Below are positions 34,525-43,411 of a DNA stretch of 64,000 nt, in pieces. The DNA is from Streptomyces sp. NBRC 110035. Lineage in GTDB: Bacteria; Actinomycetota; Actinomycetes; Streptomycetales; Streptomycetaceae. Every line of letters starts with the position of its first letter. Position 1 is the stretch's first letter. A program made the position numbers and the translations under genes. Below the pieces are notes generated by a model that saw nothing but the letters and a program-made list of their open reading frames with translations, had not been told where the DNA came from and did no database searches. The DNA is taken from assembly GCF_000829695.1 (NCBI RefSeq), contig NZ_BBNN01000034.1, forward strand, positions 24,329 to 88,328, given 5' to 3'.

Positions 34525-36722
34525 TGGCCTCCCACTCCCGCCGCCCCGGGCCCGCGACCAGAGCCCGAGGCGGCTCCCGGCGTCGCCGTCTGCCCCTGCG
34601 CCTGCTGCTTCCGCTGCTCGTCCTCGTCGCCCTGTCGGCGATGCTGATGCTGCGCGGATACACGCACAGCGAGATCCTCGCCGACCACCGCGTCCAGCCG
34701 CCCGCCGCCACCGACCGGGTGCCGGAGAAGATCCTGGAGGGCGGCCCGGTCATCGACGCCCGGGAGGGGCGCGCCGAGACCCTGAGCGTGCCCGACCGCC
34801 GGCTGGTCCTCACCTTCGACGACGGACCGGACCCGACCTGGACGCCGCGCGTGCTGGACGTGCTGAAGAAGCACGACGCGCACGCGGTCTTCTTCGTCAC
34901 CGGCACCATGGCCTCCCGCCACCCGGACCTGGTCCAGCGCATGGTCGACGAGGGCCACGAGCTCGGCCTGCACACGTTCAACCACCCCGACCTCTCCCTC
35001 CAGTCCAGGGAGCGCATCGACTGGGAGCTGTCGCAGAACCAGCTGGCGCTCACCGGCGCGGCCGGGGTGCGCACCTCCCTCTTCCGCCCGCCGTACTCCT
35101 CCTTCTCCGCCGCCATGGACAACAAGTCCTGGCCGGTCACCGAGTACATCGGCAGCCTCGGGTACATCACCGTCGTCAACAACACCGACAGCGAGGACTG
35201 GCAGCGGCCCGGCGTCGACGAGATCATCCGCCGTGCCACGCCCGAGGACGGCGAGGGCGCCATCGTCCTGATGCACGACTCCGGCGGCGACCGCAGCCAG
35301 ACCGTCGCGGCGCTGGACCGGTTCCTGCCCGACCTGAAGGAGCGGGGCTACGAGTTCGCCAACCTCACCGAGGCCCTGGACGCGCCCGGCGCGATGACTC
35401 CGGTGACCGGCGCCGAGCTGTGGAAGGGCAAGGCGTGGATCTTCCTGGTCCAGGCCTCCGAGAAGATCACCGGCGGCCTGGTGGTGGGCCTGGCGGTCAT
35501 CGGCACCCTGGTCATCGCCCGCTTCGTGCTGATGCTCCTGCTCTCCGGCATCCACGCCCGCCGGGTCCGCCGCAAGGGCTTCCGCTGGGGCCCGCCGGTC
35601 ACCGAACCGGTGACGGTGCTGGTCCCGGCCTACAACGAGGCCAAGTGCATCGAGAACACCGTCCGTTCCCTGATGGACAGCGACCACCCGGTCGAGGTCC
35701 TGGTCGTCGACGACGGTTCCAGCGACGGCACGGCCCGCATCGTCGAGGCCATGGGCCTGCCCAACGTCCGGGTGATCCGCCAGCTCAACGCGGGCAAACC
35801 GGCCGCCCTCAACCGGGGCCTGGCCAACGCCCGGTACGACATCGTCGTGATGATGGACGGCGACACGGTCTTCGAGCCGTCCACCGTCCGCGAACTCGTC
35901 CAGCCCTTCGGCGACCCGGGGGTGGGAGCCGTGGCGGGCAACGCGAAGGTCGGCAACAAGGACAGCCTCATCGGCGCCTGGCAGCACATCGAGTACGTGA
36001 TGGGCTTCAACCTGGACCGCCGCATGTACGACGTCCTCGGCTGCATGCCGACGATCCCGGGCGCCGTCGGCGCCTTCCGCCGCTCGGCACTGGTCCCGAT
36101 CGGCGGCATGAGCGACGACACGCTCGCCGAGGACACCGACGTCACCATGGCGCTGCACCGCGCCGGCTGGCGCGTGGTCTACGCCGAGAACGCCCGCGCC
36201 TGGACCGAGGCCCCGGAGACGGTCCAGCAGCTGTGGTCCCAGCGCTACCGCTGGTCCTACGGCACCATGCAGGCCATCTGGAAGCACCGCCGCGCCGTGA
36301 TCGACAAGGGGCCCTCGGGCCGCTTCGGCCGTGTGGGCCTGCCCTTCGTCTCCCTGTTCATGATCGTGGCCCCGCTGCTGGCCCCCCTGATCGACGTCTT
36401 CCTGCTCTACGGCCTCGTCTTCGGCCCGACCGAGAAGACGATCACGGCGTGGCTGGGGGTCCTGGCCGTCCAGGCGGTCTGCGCGGCCTTCGCCTTCCGG
36501 CTCGACCGCGAACGCATGACCCACCTGATCTCGCTGCCGCTGCAGCAGCTCCTCTACCGCCAGCTCATGTACGTCGTGCTGCTCCAGTCCTGGATCACCG
36601 CGCTCACCGGCGGCCGCCTGCGCTGGCAGAAGCTGCGGCGCACCGGCGTCGTCGAGGCGCCCGGCGGCTCGGTGCCGCGCCAGAACGCGCGGACCGACGA
36701 CGATCGGAGGCCCGTGGCATGA
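34524..36722 (+). CDS. matB: MatB, polysaccharide deacetylase-glycosyltransferase fusion
   Basis: This 732-residue bifunctional enzyme has an N-terminal membrane anchor (about 20-42) and a NodB-type deacetylase domain at about 90-290, with FDDGPDPTW, a metal-site histidine pair in HTFNH, and FRPPYSSF. After a membrane segment near 310-345 comes a family-2 glycosyltransferase (about 370-600) with VPAYNEA, VVDDGSSDGT, DGDTVFEP, EDTDVTM and the processive QRYRW motif, then further membrane helices. It thus combines the tasks of separate IcaA/PgaC and IcaB/PgaB proteins: polymerising and exporting N-acetylglucosamine and removing acetyl groups outside. MatB makes such a polymer in Streptomyces. 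ATG overlaps the matA stop, and the downstream acyltransferase start overlaps its own stop. Confidence 0.92.
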   Translation: MASHSRRPGPATRARGGSRRRRLPLRLLLPLLVLVALSAMLMLRGYTHSEILADHRVQPPAATDRVPEKILEGGPVIDAREGRAETLSVPDRRLVLTFDDGPDPTWTPRVLDVLKKHDAHAVFFVTGTMASRHPDLVQRMVDEGHELGLHTFNHPDLSLQSRERIDWELSQNQLALTGAAGVRTSLFRPPYSSFSAAMDNKSWPVTEYIGSLGYITVVNNTDSEDWQRPGVDEIIRRATPEDGEGAIVLMHDSGGDRSQTVAALDRFLPDLKERGYEFANLTEALDAPGAMTPVTGAELWKGKAWIFLVQASEKITGGLVVGLAVIGTLVIARFVLMLLLSGIHARRVRRKGFRWGPPVTEPVTVLVPAYNEAKCIENTVRSLMDSDHPVEVLVVDDGSSDGTARIVEAMGLPNVRVIRQLNAGKPAALNRGLANARYDIVVMMDGDTVFEPSTVRELVQPFGDPGVGAVAGNAKVGNKDSLIGAWQHIEYVMGFNLDRRMYDVLGCMPTIPGAVGAFRRSALVPIGGMSDDTLAEDTDVTMALHRAGWRVVYAENARAWTEAPETVQQLWSQRYRWSYGTMQAIWKHRRAVIDKGPSGRFGRVGLPFVSLFMIVAPLLAPLIDVFLLYGLVFGPTEKTITAWLGVLAVQAVCAAFAFRLDRERMTHLISLPLQQLLYRQLMYVVLLQSWITALTGGRLRWQKLRRTGVVEAPGGSVPRQNARTDDDRRPVA

Positions 36723-38047
36723 CCCACGGATACACGACCGGTACGGGCCCGGTGCCGGAGCCGGCCGGCCCGTACGGAACCGGGCGCACGGGAGACGCGC
36801 ACGGCGTCCCGGAAACGCCGCTCGCGGTCCCGCGGCAGCGCACGACCGCGTCCGCGCCCGTACCGGACCCCGACGCCCCGGCGGCCCCCGCGAAGCCCGG
36901 CCGTGACCGGTATCTCGACCTGCTGCGCTCCCTCGCCCTGGTCCGCGTGGTCGTCTACCACCTGTTCGGCTGGGCCTGGCTGACGGTGCTGTTCCCGTCG
37001 ATGGGCGTGATGTTCGCGCTGGCGGGTTCGCTGATGGCGCGTTCGCTGAAGCGTCCGGCGGGGAGCGTGATCCGCAGCCGGGTCCGCCGTCTCCTGCCGC
37101 CCATGTGGGCGTTCGCCGTGGTCGTGCTGGCGATGATGTTCGCGAACGGCTGGAACCCGGCGAAGGACGACGGTTCCTGGGGTCTGATCGGGCTGTTCAA
37201 CTACATCGTCCCGATCGGTGCTCCGCCCTATCCCTGGGAGCTCGGCTCCCCGTCGGGCCTGCTGGGCGACACCTGGGCGGTGCAGGCCGCGGGCCCGCTG
37301 TGGTACCTGCGCGCCTACCTGTGGTTCGTGCTCGCCTCGCCGCTGCTGCTGTGGGCGTTCCGCCGGGCCCCCTGGCCGACCCTGCTCGCACCGCTGGCCC
37401 TGACGGCGGTCGTCGGCACCGGCCTGGTGACCATCCCCGGTGAAACGGGCAACGCGGTCACCGACTTCGCGGTCTACGGCGGCTGCTGGGTGCTGGGCTT
37501 CGCCCACCACGAAGGCATGCTGCAGCGGATCCCGCGGTACGTCTCGGTCTCCTGCGCGTCGCTGGTGATGGCCTTCGGCCTGTGGTGGGCGTCGAACCAC
37601 CTGGGCCCCGACGGCTGGGACCTCAACGACATCCCGCTGGCCCAGGCGGCCTGGTCGTTCGGGTTCGTCGTGATCCTGCTCCAGTACTCCCCGTCGTGGC
37701 GGGAACTCCCGGGCCGCCTGGCGCAGTGGGACAAGCTGGTGACCCTCTCCAACAACCGGGCGGTCACCATCTACCTGTGGCACAACATGCTGATCATGGC
37801 GACCGTCCCGATCATCGACCTGCTGTACCGGCTCCCGTTCCTGCAGAGCGAGCGCGGGGCGGATGCCATCACCAGCACGTACACCCTCTGGATGTTCGCC
37901 CTGATCTGGCCGCTCATCGGCCTGACGGTCCTCGCGGTCGGCTGGGTCGAGGACCTCGCGGCGAAGCGAAGGCCCCGCCTGTGGCCGAACGGCGCGAAGC
38001 GCTCCGCCGGAAAGGGGCCCGGCCGCCGCGCAGCCCGCCGGGGCTGA
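36719..38047 (+). CDS. Acyltransferase-3 family membrane protein
   Basis: This 442-residue integral membrane protein has a short disordered N-terminus (to about residue 58) and about ten helices. The acyltransferase-3 opening RDRYLDLLRSLALVRVVVYH carries the conserved Arg and His. Family members O-acylate envelope polysaccharides (OafA) or act with PNAG systems (IcaC). ATG 36719 overlaps the matB stop (ATGA) and has GGAGG nine bases upstream, so it is the third gene of the matAB operon. It may acetylate or succinylate the MatB product, which is inference from context. Confidence 0.88.
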   Translation: MTHGYTTGTGPVPEPAGPYGTGRTGDAHGVPETPLAVPRQRTTASAPVPDPDAPAAPAKPGRDRYLDLLRSLALVRVVVYHLFGWAWLTVLFPSMGVMFALAGSLMARSLKRPAGSVIRSRVRRLLPPMWAFAVVVLAMMFANGWNPAKDDGSWGLIGLFNYIVPIGAPPYPWELGSPSGLLGDTWAVQAAGPLWYLRAYLWFVLASPLLLWAFRRAPWPTLLAPLALTAVVGTGLVTIPGETGNAVTDFAVYGGCWVLGFAHHEGMLQRIPRYVSVSCASLVMAFGLWWASNHLGPDGWDLNDIPLAQAAWSFGFVVILLQYSPSWRELPGRLAQWDKLVTLSNNRAVTIYLWHNMLIMATVPIIDLLYRLPFLQSERGADAITSTYTLWMFALIWPLIGLTVLAVGWVEDLAAKRRPRLWPNGAKRSAGKGPGRRAARRG

Positions 38048-38213
38048 CGACGACCCTCTTCCCGGGACTCCGCCTTCTTCGGCGACAGCGTCGGCGAGGG
38101 CGCCGGGCCTGCGGTCCACGTCGGCGCAGGTCTCGTCGAAGGGGTGCCGGCAACCCGTTACGTGTTCCGGCCGGGCCTGACGGCCCGGGTGGAAACAGAG
38201 ATGTCCGCGGTGG

Positions 38214-38453
38214 TCAGCCCGCGTCGGGCAGCGCCTCCGGGAAACCCCGCTCACCCGCCTTCCGCCGTGCCCGCTCCGTGTTGAACCGCCGGACCGTCTC
38301 CAGCCACCGCCACGGACGGATCTCGTCGAGGGCCAGGCCGGGACAGGCGAGCCGGTGGGGGACGCGGCAGGTGGCGCCGGGCAGGGGTTCGTCCAGGCCG
38401 CCGTTCCAGGCGGTGCCGTCGGTGTCGAGGTGCCAGCGGTGTCCGCCGGGCAC
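38214..38453 (-). CDS. Hypothetical short protein, possibly a gene fragment
   Basis: This 79-residue frame from GTG 38453 gives sensible protein-like composition (GGHRWHLDTDGTAWNGGLDE; RPWRWLETVRRFNTERARRKAGE), with tryptophans and a basic helix. The upstream G-run is a weak ribosome site. I do not recognise a family. It could be the C-terminal end of a larger gene that has decayed, since the next 350 bp contain a broken regulator. It converges with the acyltransferase gene. Confidence 0.45.
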   Translation of the reverse strand: MPGGHRWHLDTDGTAWNGGLDEPLPGATCRVPHRLACPGLALDEIRPWRWLETVRRFNTERARRKAGERGFPEALPDAG

Positions 38454-38540
38454 GAGAGAACCCCATGAGTGCCGACAGAGCCACTCGATGAATTGACCGC
38501 GGCTGCGCTCGCGTTGGCGTGCCGGTCCGGGAGCTCGGGT

Positions 38541-38810
38541 TCAGCTCGCGGTCGAGTCCCTGGTCAGCGCGTCCATGAAGAGGTCGACGAGCGGGCGGGC
38601 TTGCTCTTTGGTTCCGTGCTGCACGGAATAGGCGATGCCACCCATGAGGAGTAGGACATCGTCCGGGGCGGCGTCCGTTCGCAGGCTTCCGTCTCGGGCG
38701 CCGGCCGCGAGGAGGGTGGCGACAGCGTCGGTAAGGAGTGTGCGGCTGTCGGAGTCCGGGCGTGGACTGCGCCTCGTCCAGGAGTGCGCCGACTCCTGGG
38801 GAGGGTGGGC
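38541..38810 (-). pseudogene. Remnant of a TetR-family regulator
   Basis: On the minus strand the frame ending at 38541 gives a convincing TetR C-terminal ligand domain: LLTDAVATLLAAGARDGSLR, then a segment like PDDVLLLMGGIAYSV, ending LVDLFMDALTRD. Further upstream the plausible continuation (GALLDEAQSTPGLR, about 38760-38805) is in a different frame, which implies a frameshift. No helix-turn-helix or start codon is found before the neighbouring gene. The gene has lost its DNA-binding half and is not expected to function. Confidence 0.7.
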
Positions 38811-38864
38811 CCTCGGCGGCAGCGTGCTGGGGTGCGGGGCCGGGAAGCTGCTGTGGTTCGAAGT

Positions 38865-38915
38865 GGGTGGGCGATGAGCGATGAGCGATGAGCGGTGAGC
38901 GCTGCGGTGAGGCTC
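38865..38915. repeat. Short tandem repeats cgatgag
   Basis: The 7-mer cgatgag occurs three times in tandem, followed by two cggtgag variants, in the gap between the TetR remnant and the next gene. It looks like slippage-generated DNA at the edge of a degraded region. No gene is seen in 38811-39021. Confidence 0.6.
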
Positions 38916-39021
38916 GATCCTCCGCCAGGCGCCTCGGCCGCGCTTCCGCGACGGTGCGCCCCCGTGCGAAACTGCCCCCTGTTGCGGAAGTGAACAGTGT
39001 GACCAGGGGGAGCGGGAACGG

Positions 39022-40014
39022 ATGAGCAAGCGGCAGATGCGCAAGATGCTGGGGCTGATGGCGGGCGGGGAGCCGGTGGAGCTCACCAGTGCGATGGCAT
39101 CCGTGAAGAAACTCGCCCGACTCGCCTTCGTCGCGCAGCAGTTCGGGTACGAGTACGCAGACGTGCGCCAGGGCGGCGGGCAGAACGCCTCGCTCAGGAT
39201 GCTGATCGTCCCCGACCCCTCCCCGCAGGCACGGGCGCGGGCCGCGCAGAACCGGGCCCAGTACCCGAACGCGGGGGACGGCGTCTCCCTGCCGCCGCTC
39301 GTGCCGGACGCCTTCGAGCTCCTCAAGGCCCGCATCAACTTCGACCTCACCGGCAAGAACGCCGAGAAGCGGATGGGGTACGGGGCGCTCGGTCTTTCCA
39401 TCGGCTGCGTGATCCTGGCCTACCGGTCCGGGGGCGCGTCGTCCGACTTCGTCGTGGCGGGCGTGATCTGGCTCCTCCTCATGACCGCCTTCGGCATCGG
39501 CTTCGTCGTCACCCGCAGGCGCAACGCCAAGTTCGCGGCCCGGCTCCGGGCGGCCGGGTTCACCCCGGTGACGGACGAGACCGGCCGGGTGCGCTACCTG
39601 CCGCCGGGCGGACAGACGCCGGGGCACGGAAATCCGCTCGGCGGGAACCCGTACGGCGGCAACTCGTACGGCGGGGCCCCGTACGGCGCCCCGGGCGCGG
39701 CCCCCGCGCCGTACGCCCAGCAGGGTCCGTACGCCCAGCAGGCCCCGGGCCCGTACGCCCAGCAGGCCCCGGGCCCGTACGCCCAGCAGGCCCCGGGCCC
39801 GTACGCCCAGCAGGCTCCGGGCTCCTACGCCCAGCCCGCACCCGCCGCCACCCCCGCCGTCCATGGCACGCCGCCCGCGCCCGTCCCGTACGGGACTCCG
39901 CAGCAGCCCCCGGTGCCCGGTGGTCCCTACGCCCAGCCGCAGCCGCCGTACGGGCAGCCGGTCCAGCCGCCGTACCCCCGGCACAACGCCTACGGGCAGC
40001 CTCCGCAGCGCTGA
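39022..40014 (+). CDS. Membrane protein with Pro/Gln-rich repeat tail
   Basis: This 330-residue protein has a soluble N-terminal domain of about 120 residues (MSKRQMRKMLGLMAGGEPVELT...), two membrane helices in close succession (about 121-137 and 144-163), and a C-terminal tail of about 140 residues rich in Gly, Pro, Tyr, Gln and Ala, including tandem PYAQQAPG units. The tail resembles disordered, proline-rich tails of other actinobacterial membrane proteins. No catalytic motif is visible and I do not recognise a named family. ATG 39022 follows a purine-rich site (gggggagcgggaacgg). Confidence 0.8.
   Translation: MSKRQMRKMLGLMAGGEPVELTSAMASVKKLARLAFVAQQFGYEYADVRQGGGQNASLRMLIVPDPSPQARARAAQNRAQYPNAGDGVSLPPLVPDAFELLKARINFDLTGKNAEKRMGYGALGLSIGCVILAYRSGGASSDFVVAGVIWLLLMTAFGIGFVVTRRRNAKFAARLRAAGFTPVTDETGRVRYLPPGGQTPGHGNPLGGNPYGGNSYGGAPYGAPGAAPAPYAQQGPYAQQAPGPYAQQAPGPYAQQAPGPYAQQAPGSYAQPAPAATPAVHGTPPAPVPYGTPQQPPVPGGPYAQPQPPYGQPVQPPYPRHNAYGQPPQR
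39709..39836 (+). repeat. 24-bp tandem repeats coding PYAQQAPG
   Basis: Four near-identical 24-bp units run from 39727 to 39822, flanked by partial copies at 39709 and 39823. They encode PYAQQAPG within the membrane protein tail. Copy number is likely variable. Confidence 0.9.
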
Positions 40015-40207
40015 CCTCACGGTGTGGTGTCCGACCGGTGCCGGACTCCTCTCACCCCGCCCCGGCCCGGGGTGAGAGCAACGTTCCCCAGCGGTCACCC
40101 ACCGCCACGGGCCGGAAACGCTCCCTCCCTACCTTCGGGACCAGGCCCCGGGCCCCCAGGCCCTCGCGGCATCCGTCCGCACCACCCCGGAGAACAGTGG
40201 AGGCGTC

Positions 40208-41599
40208 ATGACAGCCCCTGGCCAGGTCCCCGCACCGGCGCCGCCCCCGAACAGGGGCGGTCGCTGGATCCAGCACTGGGACCCCGAGGACGAGACGTTC
40301 TGGAACCGGACCGGGGAGCCGATCGCCCGCCGGAACCTCCTCTTCTCCGTGCTGTCCGAGCACATCGGGTTCTCGGTGTGGACGATGTGGTCCGTGCTCG
40401 TGCTCTTCATGGGTCCCGAGTACGGGCTGACCCCGGCCGACAAGTTCCTGCTGACGTCGGTGGTGACGCTGGTCGGCGCCGTCGTCCGGGTCCCGTACAC
40501 CTTCGCCGTGGCGGTGTTCGGCGGGCGCAACTGGACGATCGTCTCCGCCGCGCTGCTGCTCGTGCCCACGGTCGCCGCGTTCGCCGTGATGGAGCCGGGG
40601 ACGTCCTTCTCCACGTTCCTGCTGGTCGGCCTGCTGGCCGGCATCGGCGGCGGCAACTTCGCCTCCTCCATGACCAACATCAACGCCTTCTTCCCGCTGC
40701 GGAAGAAGGGCTGGGCGCTCGGTCTGAACGCCGGTGGCGGCAACATCGGCGTCCCGGTGATCCAGCTCGCCGCCCTCGCGATCATCGGGGCGGGCGGCGG
40801 GCCCCGGGTGCTGCTCGGCCTCTACATCCCGCTGATCGTCGTGGCCGCCGTGCTCGCCGCGCTGTACATGGACAACCTGGCCTCGGTACGCAACGACACC
40901 GGTGCGGCCAAGGACGCCGCCCGGGACGCGCACACCTGGATCATGTCCTTCCTCTACATCGGTACCTTCGGCTCGTTCATCGGCTACAGCTTCGCCTTCG
41001 GGCAGGTGCTGCAGAACCAGTTCGACCGCACACCGCTCGAGGCCGCCTACGTCACCTTCATCGGCCCGCTGCTCGGCTCCCTGATCCGCCCGGTGGGGGG
41101 CAGGCTCGCCGACCGGTACGGCGGCTCGCGGATCACGCTGTGGAACTTCGTCGGCATGGGCGCGGCGACCGGGGTGCTGATCCTCGCCTCCATGCAGGAG
41201 TCGCTGGCGCTGTTCACCGTGGCCTTCGTGGTGCTGTTCGTGCTCACCGGCCTGGGCAACGGCTCGACGTACAAGATGATCCCGGGCATCTTCCAGGCCA
41301 AGGCACTGGCCCGGGGGCTGAGCGGCGAGGAGGCGGCCGCCTACGGGCGCCGGCTGTCCGGGGCCTCCATGGGGCTGATCGGCGCGGTGGGCGCGCTCGG
41401 CGGCGTCGGCATCAACCTGGCCTTCCGCCAGTCCTTCCTCTCCTACGGGTCCGGCACCGGCGCGTTCGTCGCCTTCCTGGCCTTCTACGCGGTCTGCCTG
41501 GCGGTCACCTGGGCCGTATACCTTCGCCGCCCGGCCCGGCCGTCCGTGCCGACGGCCACCGCGGAGGAGAAGCCCCAGCTCAGCTATGCCGAGGTGTGA
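40208..41599 (+). CDS. narK: Nitrate/nitrite transporter, NarK type
   Basis: This 463-residue MFS protein of the nitrate/nitrite porter group has about 12 membrane helices. The family's glycine-rich nitrate signatures are recognisable (AGIGGGNFASSMTNINAFFP and GLNAGGGNIGVPVIQ), as is the conserved helix-2 arginine region (GAVVRVPYTF). It would import nitrate or exchange nitrate and nitrite. ATG 40208 has GGAGG five bases upstream. It precedes nnaR, a regulator of nitrate/nitrite assimilation, which supports the assignment. A strong hairpin follows. Confidence 0.9.
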   Translation: MTAPGQVPAPAPPPNRGGRWIQHWDPEDETFWNRTGEPIARRNLLFSVLSEHIGFSVWTMWSVLVLFMGPEYGLTPADKFLLTSVVTLVGAVVRVPYTFAVAVFGGRNWTIVSAALLLVPTVAAFAVMEPGTSFSTFLLVGLLAGIGGGNFASSMTNINAFFPLRKKGWALGLNAGGGNIGVPVIQLAALAIIGAGGGPRVLLGLYIPLIVVAAVLAALYMDNLASVRNDTGAAKDAARDAHTWIMSFLYIGTFGSFIGYSFAFGQVLQNQFDRTPLEAAYVTFIGPLLGSLIRPVGGRLADRYGGSRITLWNFVGMGAATGVLILASMQESLALFTVAFVVLFVLTGLGNGSTYKMIPGIFQAKALARGLSGEEAAAYGRRLSGASMGLIGAVGALGGVGINLAFRQSFLSYGSGTGAFVAFLAFYAVCLAVTWAVYLRRPARPSVPTATAEEKPQLSYAEV

Positions 41600-41624
41600 C
41601 GTAACACGGGCGACACGAAGCAGA

Positions 41625-41658
41625 ACCGAGCCTGTCATGGACCGTTGACAGGCTCGGT
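41625..41658 (+). terminator. Terminator after the nitrate transporter gene
   Basis: A perfect 12-bp stem, ACCGAGCCTGTC / GACAGGCTCGGT, with a 10-nt loop lies 26 bp beyond the transporter stop. It separates it transcriptionally from nnaR. Confidence 0.8.
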
Positions 41659-41687
41659 CGGCATGAGGACGAGCCGTGCCTCGGGCA

Positions 41688-41727
41688 GCACAACGCAACA
41701 CAGCACAACGCAACGCAACGCAGCACA
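41688..41727 (+). repeat. Direct repeats gcacaacgcaac upstream of nnaR
   Basis: Imperfect copies of gcacaacgcaac occur in tandem with caacgcaacgcagcac immediately upstream of nnaR. They are AT-richer than their surroundings and may form part of its promoter or operator. Their role is not known. Confidence 0.4.
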
Positions 41728-41763
41728 CCGACTCGAGTGCGGGACGAGAGCGGGACGAGAACC

Positions 41764-42963
41764 ATGCACGACGAACAGCAGAAACCCGACCGGCCCACGG
41801 AGCCGTCCACGGAGCAGACCATGGAGCAGACCCCCGACCACGGGCCGCTCGCGGGCTTCACCGTGGGGGTGACCGCGGCGCGCCGGGCCGACGAGCTGGG
41901 CGCGCTGCTCCAGCGGCGTGGTGCCGCCGTCCTGCACGCCCCCGCGCTGCGGATCGTGCAGCTCGCCGACGACAGTGAACTGCTGGCCGCCACCAAGGAG
42001 ATCATCGGACAGGCTCCGGACATCGCGGTCGCCACCACGGCGATCGGCTTCCGCGGCTGGGTCGAGGCCGCCGACGGCTGGGGGCTCGGCGACGCTCTGC
42101 TGGCGCGGCTGCGCGGGGTGCGGATCCTGGCCCGCGGACCGAAGGTCAAGGGCGCGATCCGGGCGGCCGGGCTGACGGAGGAGTGGTCGCCGTCGTCGGA
42201 GTCGATGGCCGAGGTCCTCGACCGGCTCCTGGAGGAGGGCGTCGACGGACTGCGGATCGCCCTCCAGCTGCACGGTGAACCCCTGCCCGGGTTCGTGGAG
42301 TCGCTGCGGGCCGCGGGAGCGGACGTGGTGGGGGTGCCCGTCTACCGGTGGATGCCGCCGGAGGACATCACCCCCGTCGACCGGCTCCTCGACGCCACCG
42401 TCGCCCGGACCCTGGACGCGGTCACCTTCACCAGCGCGCCCGCCGCCGCGTCCCTGCTGTCCCGGGCCACGGAACGCGGTCTGCTCGACGACGTCCTCGC
42501 CGCCCTCGGCCACGACGTCCTGCCCGCCTGCGTCGGCCCGGTCACCGCGCTGCCGTTGCAGGCCCGGGGCGTCGACACGGTCCAGCCGGAACGCTTCCGG
42601 CTCGGCCCCCTCGTCCAGTTGCTCTGCCGGGAACTGCCCGGCCGGACCCGCTCGCTGCCGGTCGCCGGGCACCGGGTGGAGATCCGCGGGCACGCCGTCG
42701 TGGTGGACGGCGAGCTGCGTCCCGTACCGCCCGCGGGCATGTCGCTGCTGCGGGCGCTGGCCCGCCGCCCCGGCTGGGTCGTCGCCCGCGCGGACCTGCT
42801 GCGCGCGCTGCCGGGCACCGGCCGCGACGAGCACGCGGTGGAGACCGCGATGGCCCGCCTGCGCACCGCCCTCGGCGCACCCAGGCTGATCCAGACGGTC
42901 GTCAAACGCGGCTACCGCCTGGCCCTGGACCCCCAGGCGGACGCCAAGTACGGGGACGCCTGA
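41764..42963 (+). CDS. nnaR: HemD-like/winged-helix regulator NnaR
   Basis: This 399-residue protein fuses a uroporphyrinogen-III-synthase (HemD) fold at about residues 28-275 to an OmpR-type winged helix at about 300-392 (VVARADLLRALPGTGRDEHAVETAM and IQTVVKRGYRLAL). This architecture is that of NnaR, which acts with GlnR as a co-activator of nitrate/nitrite assimilation genes in Mycobacterium and Streptomyces. Whether the HemD domain is catalytic or senses a ligand is not settled by sequence. ATG 41764 follows gggacgag; a GTG at 41737 is possible. Adjacency to a NarK-type transporter fits the role. Confidence 0.85.
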   Translation: MHDEQQKPDRPTEPSTEQTMEQTPDHGPLAGFTVGVTAARRADELGALLQRRGAAVLHAPALRIVQLADDSELLAATKEIIGQAPDIAVATTAIGFRGWVEAADGWGLGDALLARLRGVRILARGPKVKGAIRAAGLTEEWSPSSESMAEVLDRLLEEGVDGLRIALQLHGEPLPGFVESLRAAGADVVGVPVYRWMPPEDITPVDRLLDATVARTLDAVTFTSAPAAASLLSRATERGLLDDVLAALGHDVLPACVGPVTALPLQARGVDTVQPERFRLGPLVQLLCRELPGRTRSLPVAGHRVEIRGHAVVVDGELRPVPPAGMSLLRALARRPGWVVARADLLRALPGTGRDEHAVETAMARLRTALGAPRLIQTVVKRGYRLALDPQADAKYGDA

Positions 42964-43411
42964 ACGGACCGGACGGCGCGGCGCCGCGCGTGAGGCCGGG
43001 GGGAGGCGTACGAGTGCGGGTCCTGAACCGGGACGTGGACCGGCCTTGGGCGGGGGCCGGGAGGAGTGTCCTGCGTCGGTAGGTGGCGCGGCCCTCGGTG
43101 GGGGCCTGTGCCGGGGCCGGGTCGGATCTCGGTCGGGACCTGTGCCGGGGCCGCAACCCGGTGCGGGATGTGGGACGTGGGACGCGGGTGGCACCGGCAA
43201 GGGGTCCGTCCCGGGACCGGGCCGGAACGTCCGGGCCGGGTGTCCCGGGCGAGGGGGTTCCGGTCGTAGGGTTCCGGACGGGGGGTTCCGGGCGGGGGAG
43301 CGGGCGGGCACTGTAGAGGGAGCGGATTCCCGGAACGCGTCCCTCAGATCCCTCACTCGCACCGCCCCGGCCCCCACCCGACCGGGGTGAACCCTAGGCG
43401 GTGACAGGCAC
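42964..43411. other. 448-bp gene-free G-rich region
   Basis: No convincing gene is seen. The plus strand is rich in short G-runs (ggggcc, gggac, gggttccgg) that recur imperfectly, including three gggttcc-type units near 43253-43292. It may be decayed coding sequence or DNA able to fold into G-rich structures. The right end carries the promoter for the CGNR gene. Confidence 0.4.

Noticed and set aside
33578..36524. Large minus-strand frames opposite matA and matB
   Set aside because: They are Arg/Pro- or His/Asp-rich shadows of well-supported plus-strand genes.
39709..39836. Possible CRISPR array
   Set aside because: The 24-bp units are directly adjacent without spacers and are in frame, coding PYAQQAPG within a protein.
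40015..40207. GlnR/NnaR box upstream of the nitrate transporter
   Set aside because: GTCAC near 40,097 and GAAAC near 40,123 are present, but the spacing and the central half-sites do not fit the a-n-b consensus well enough.
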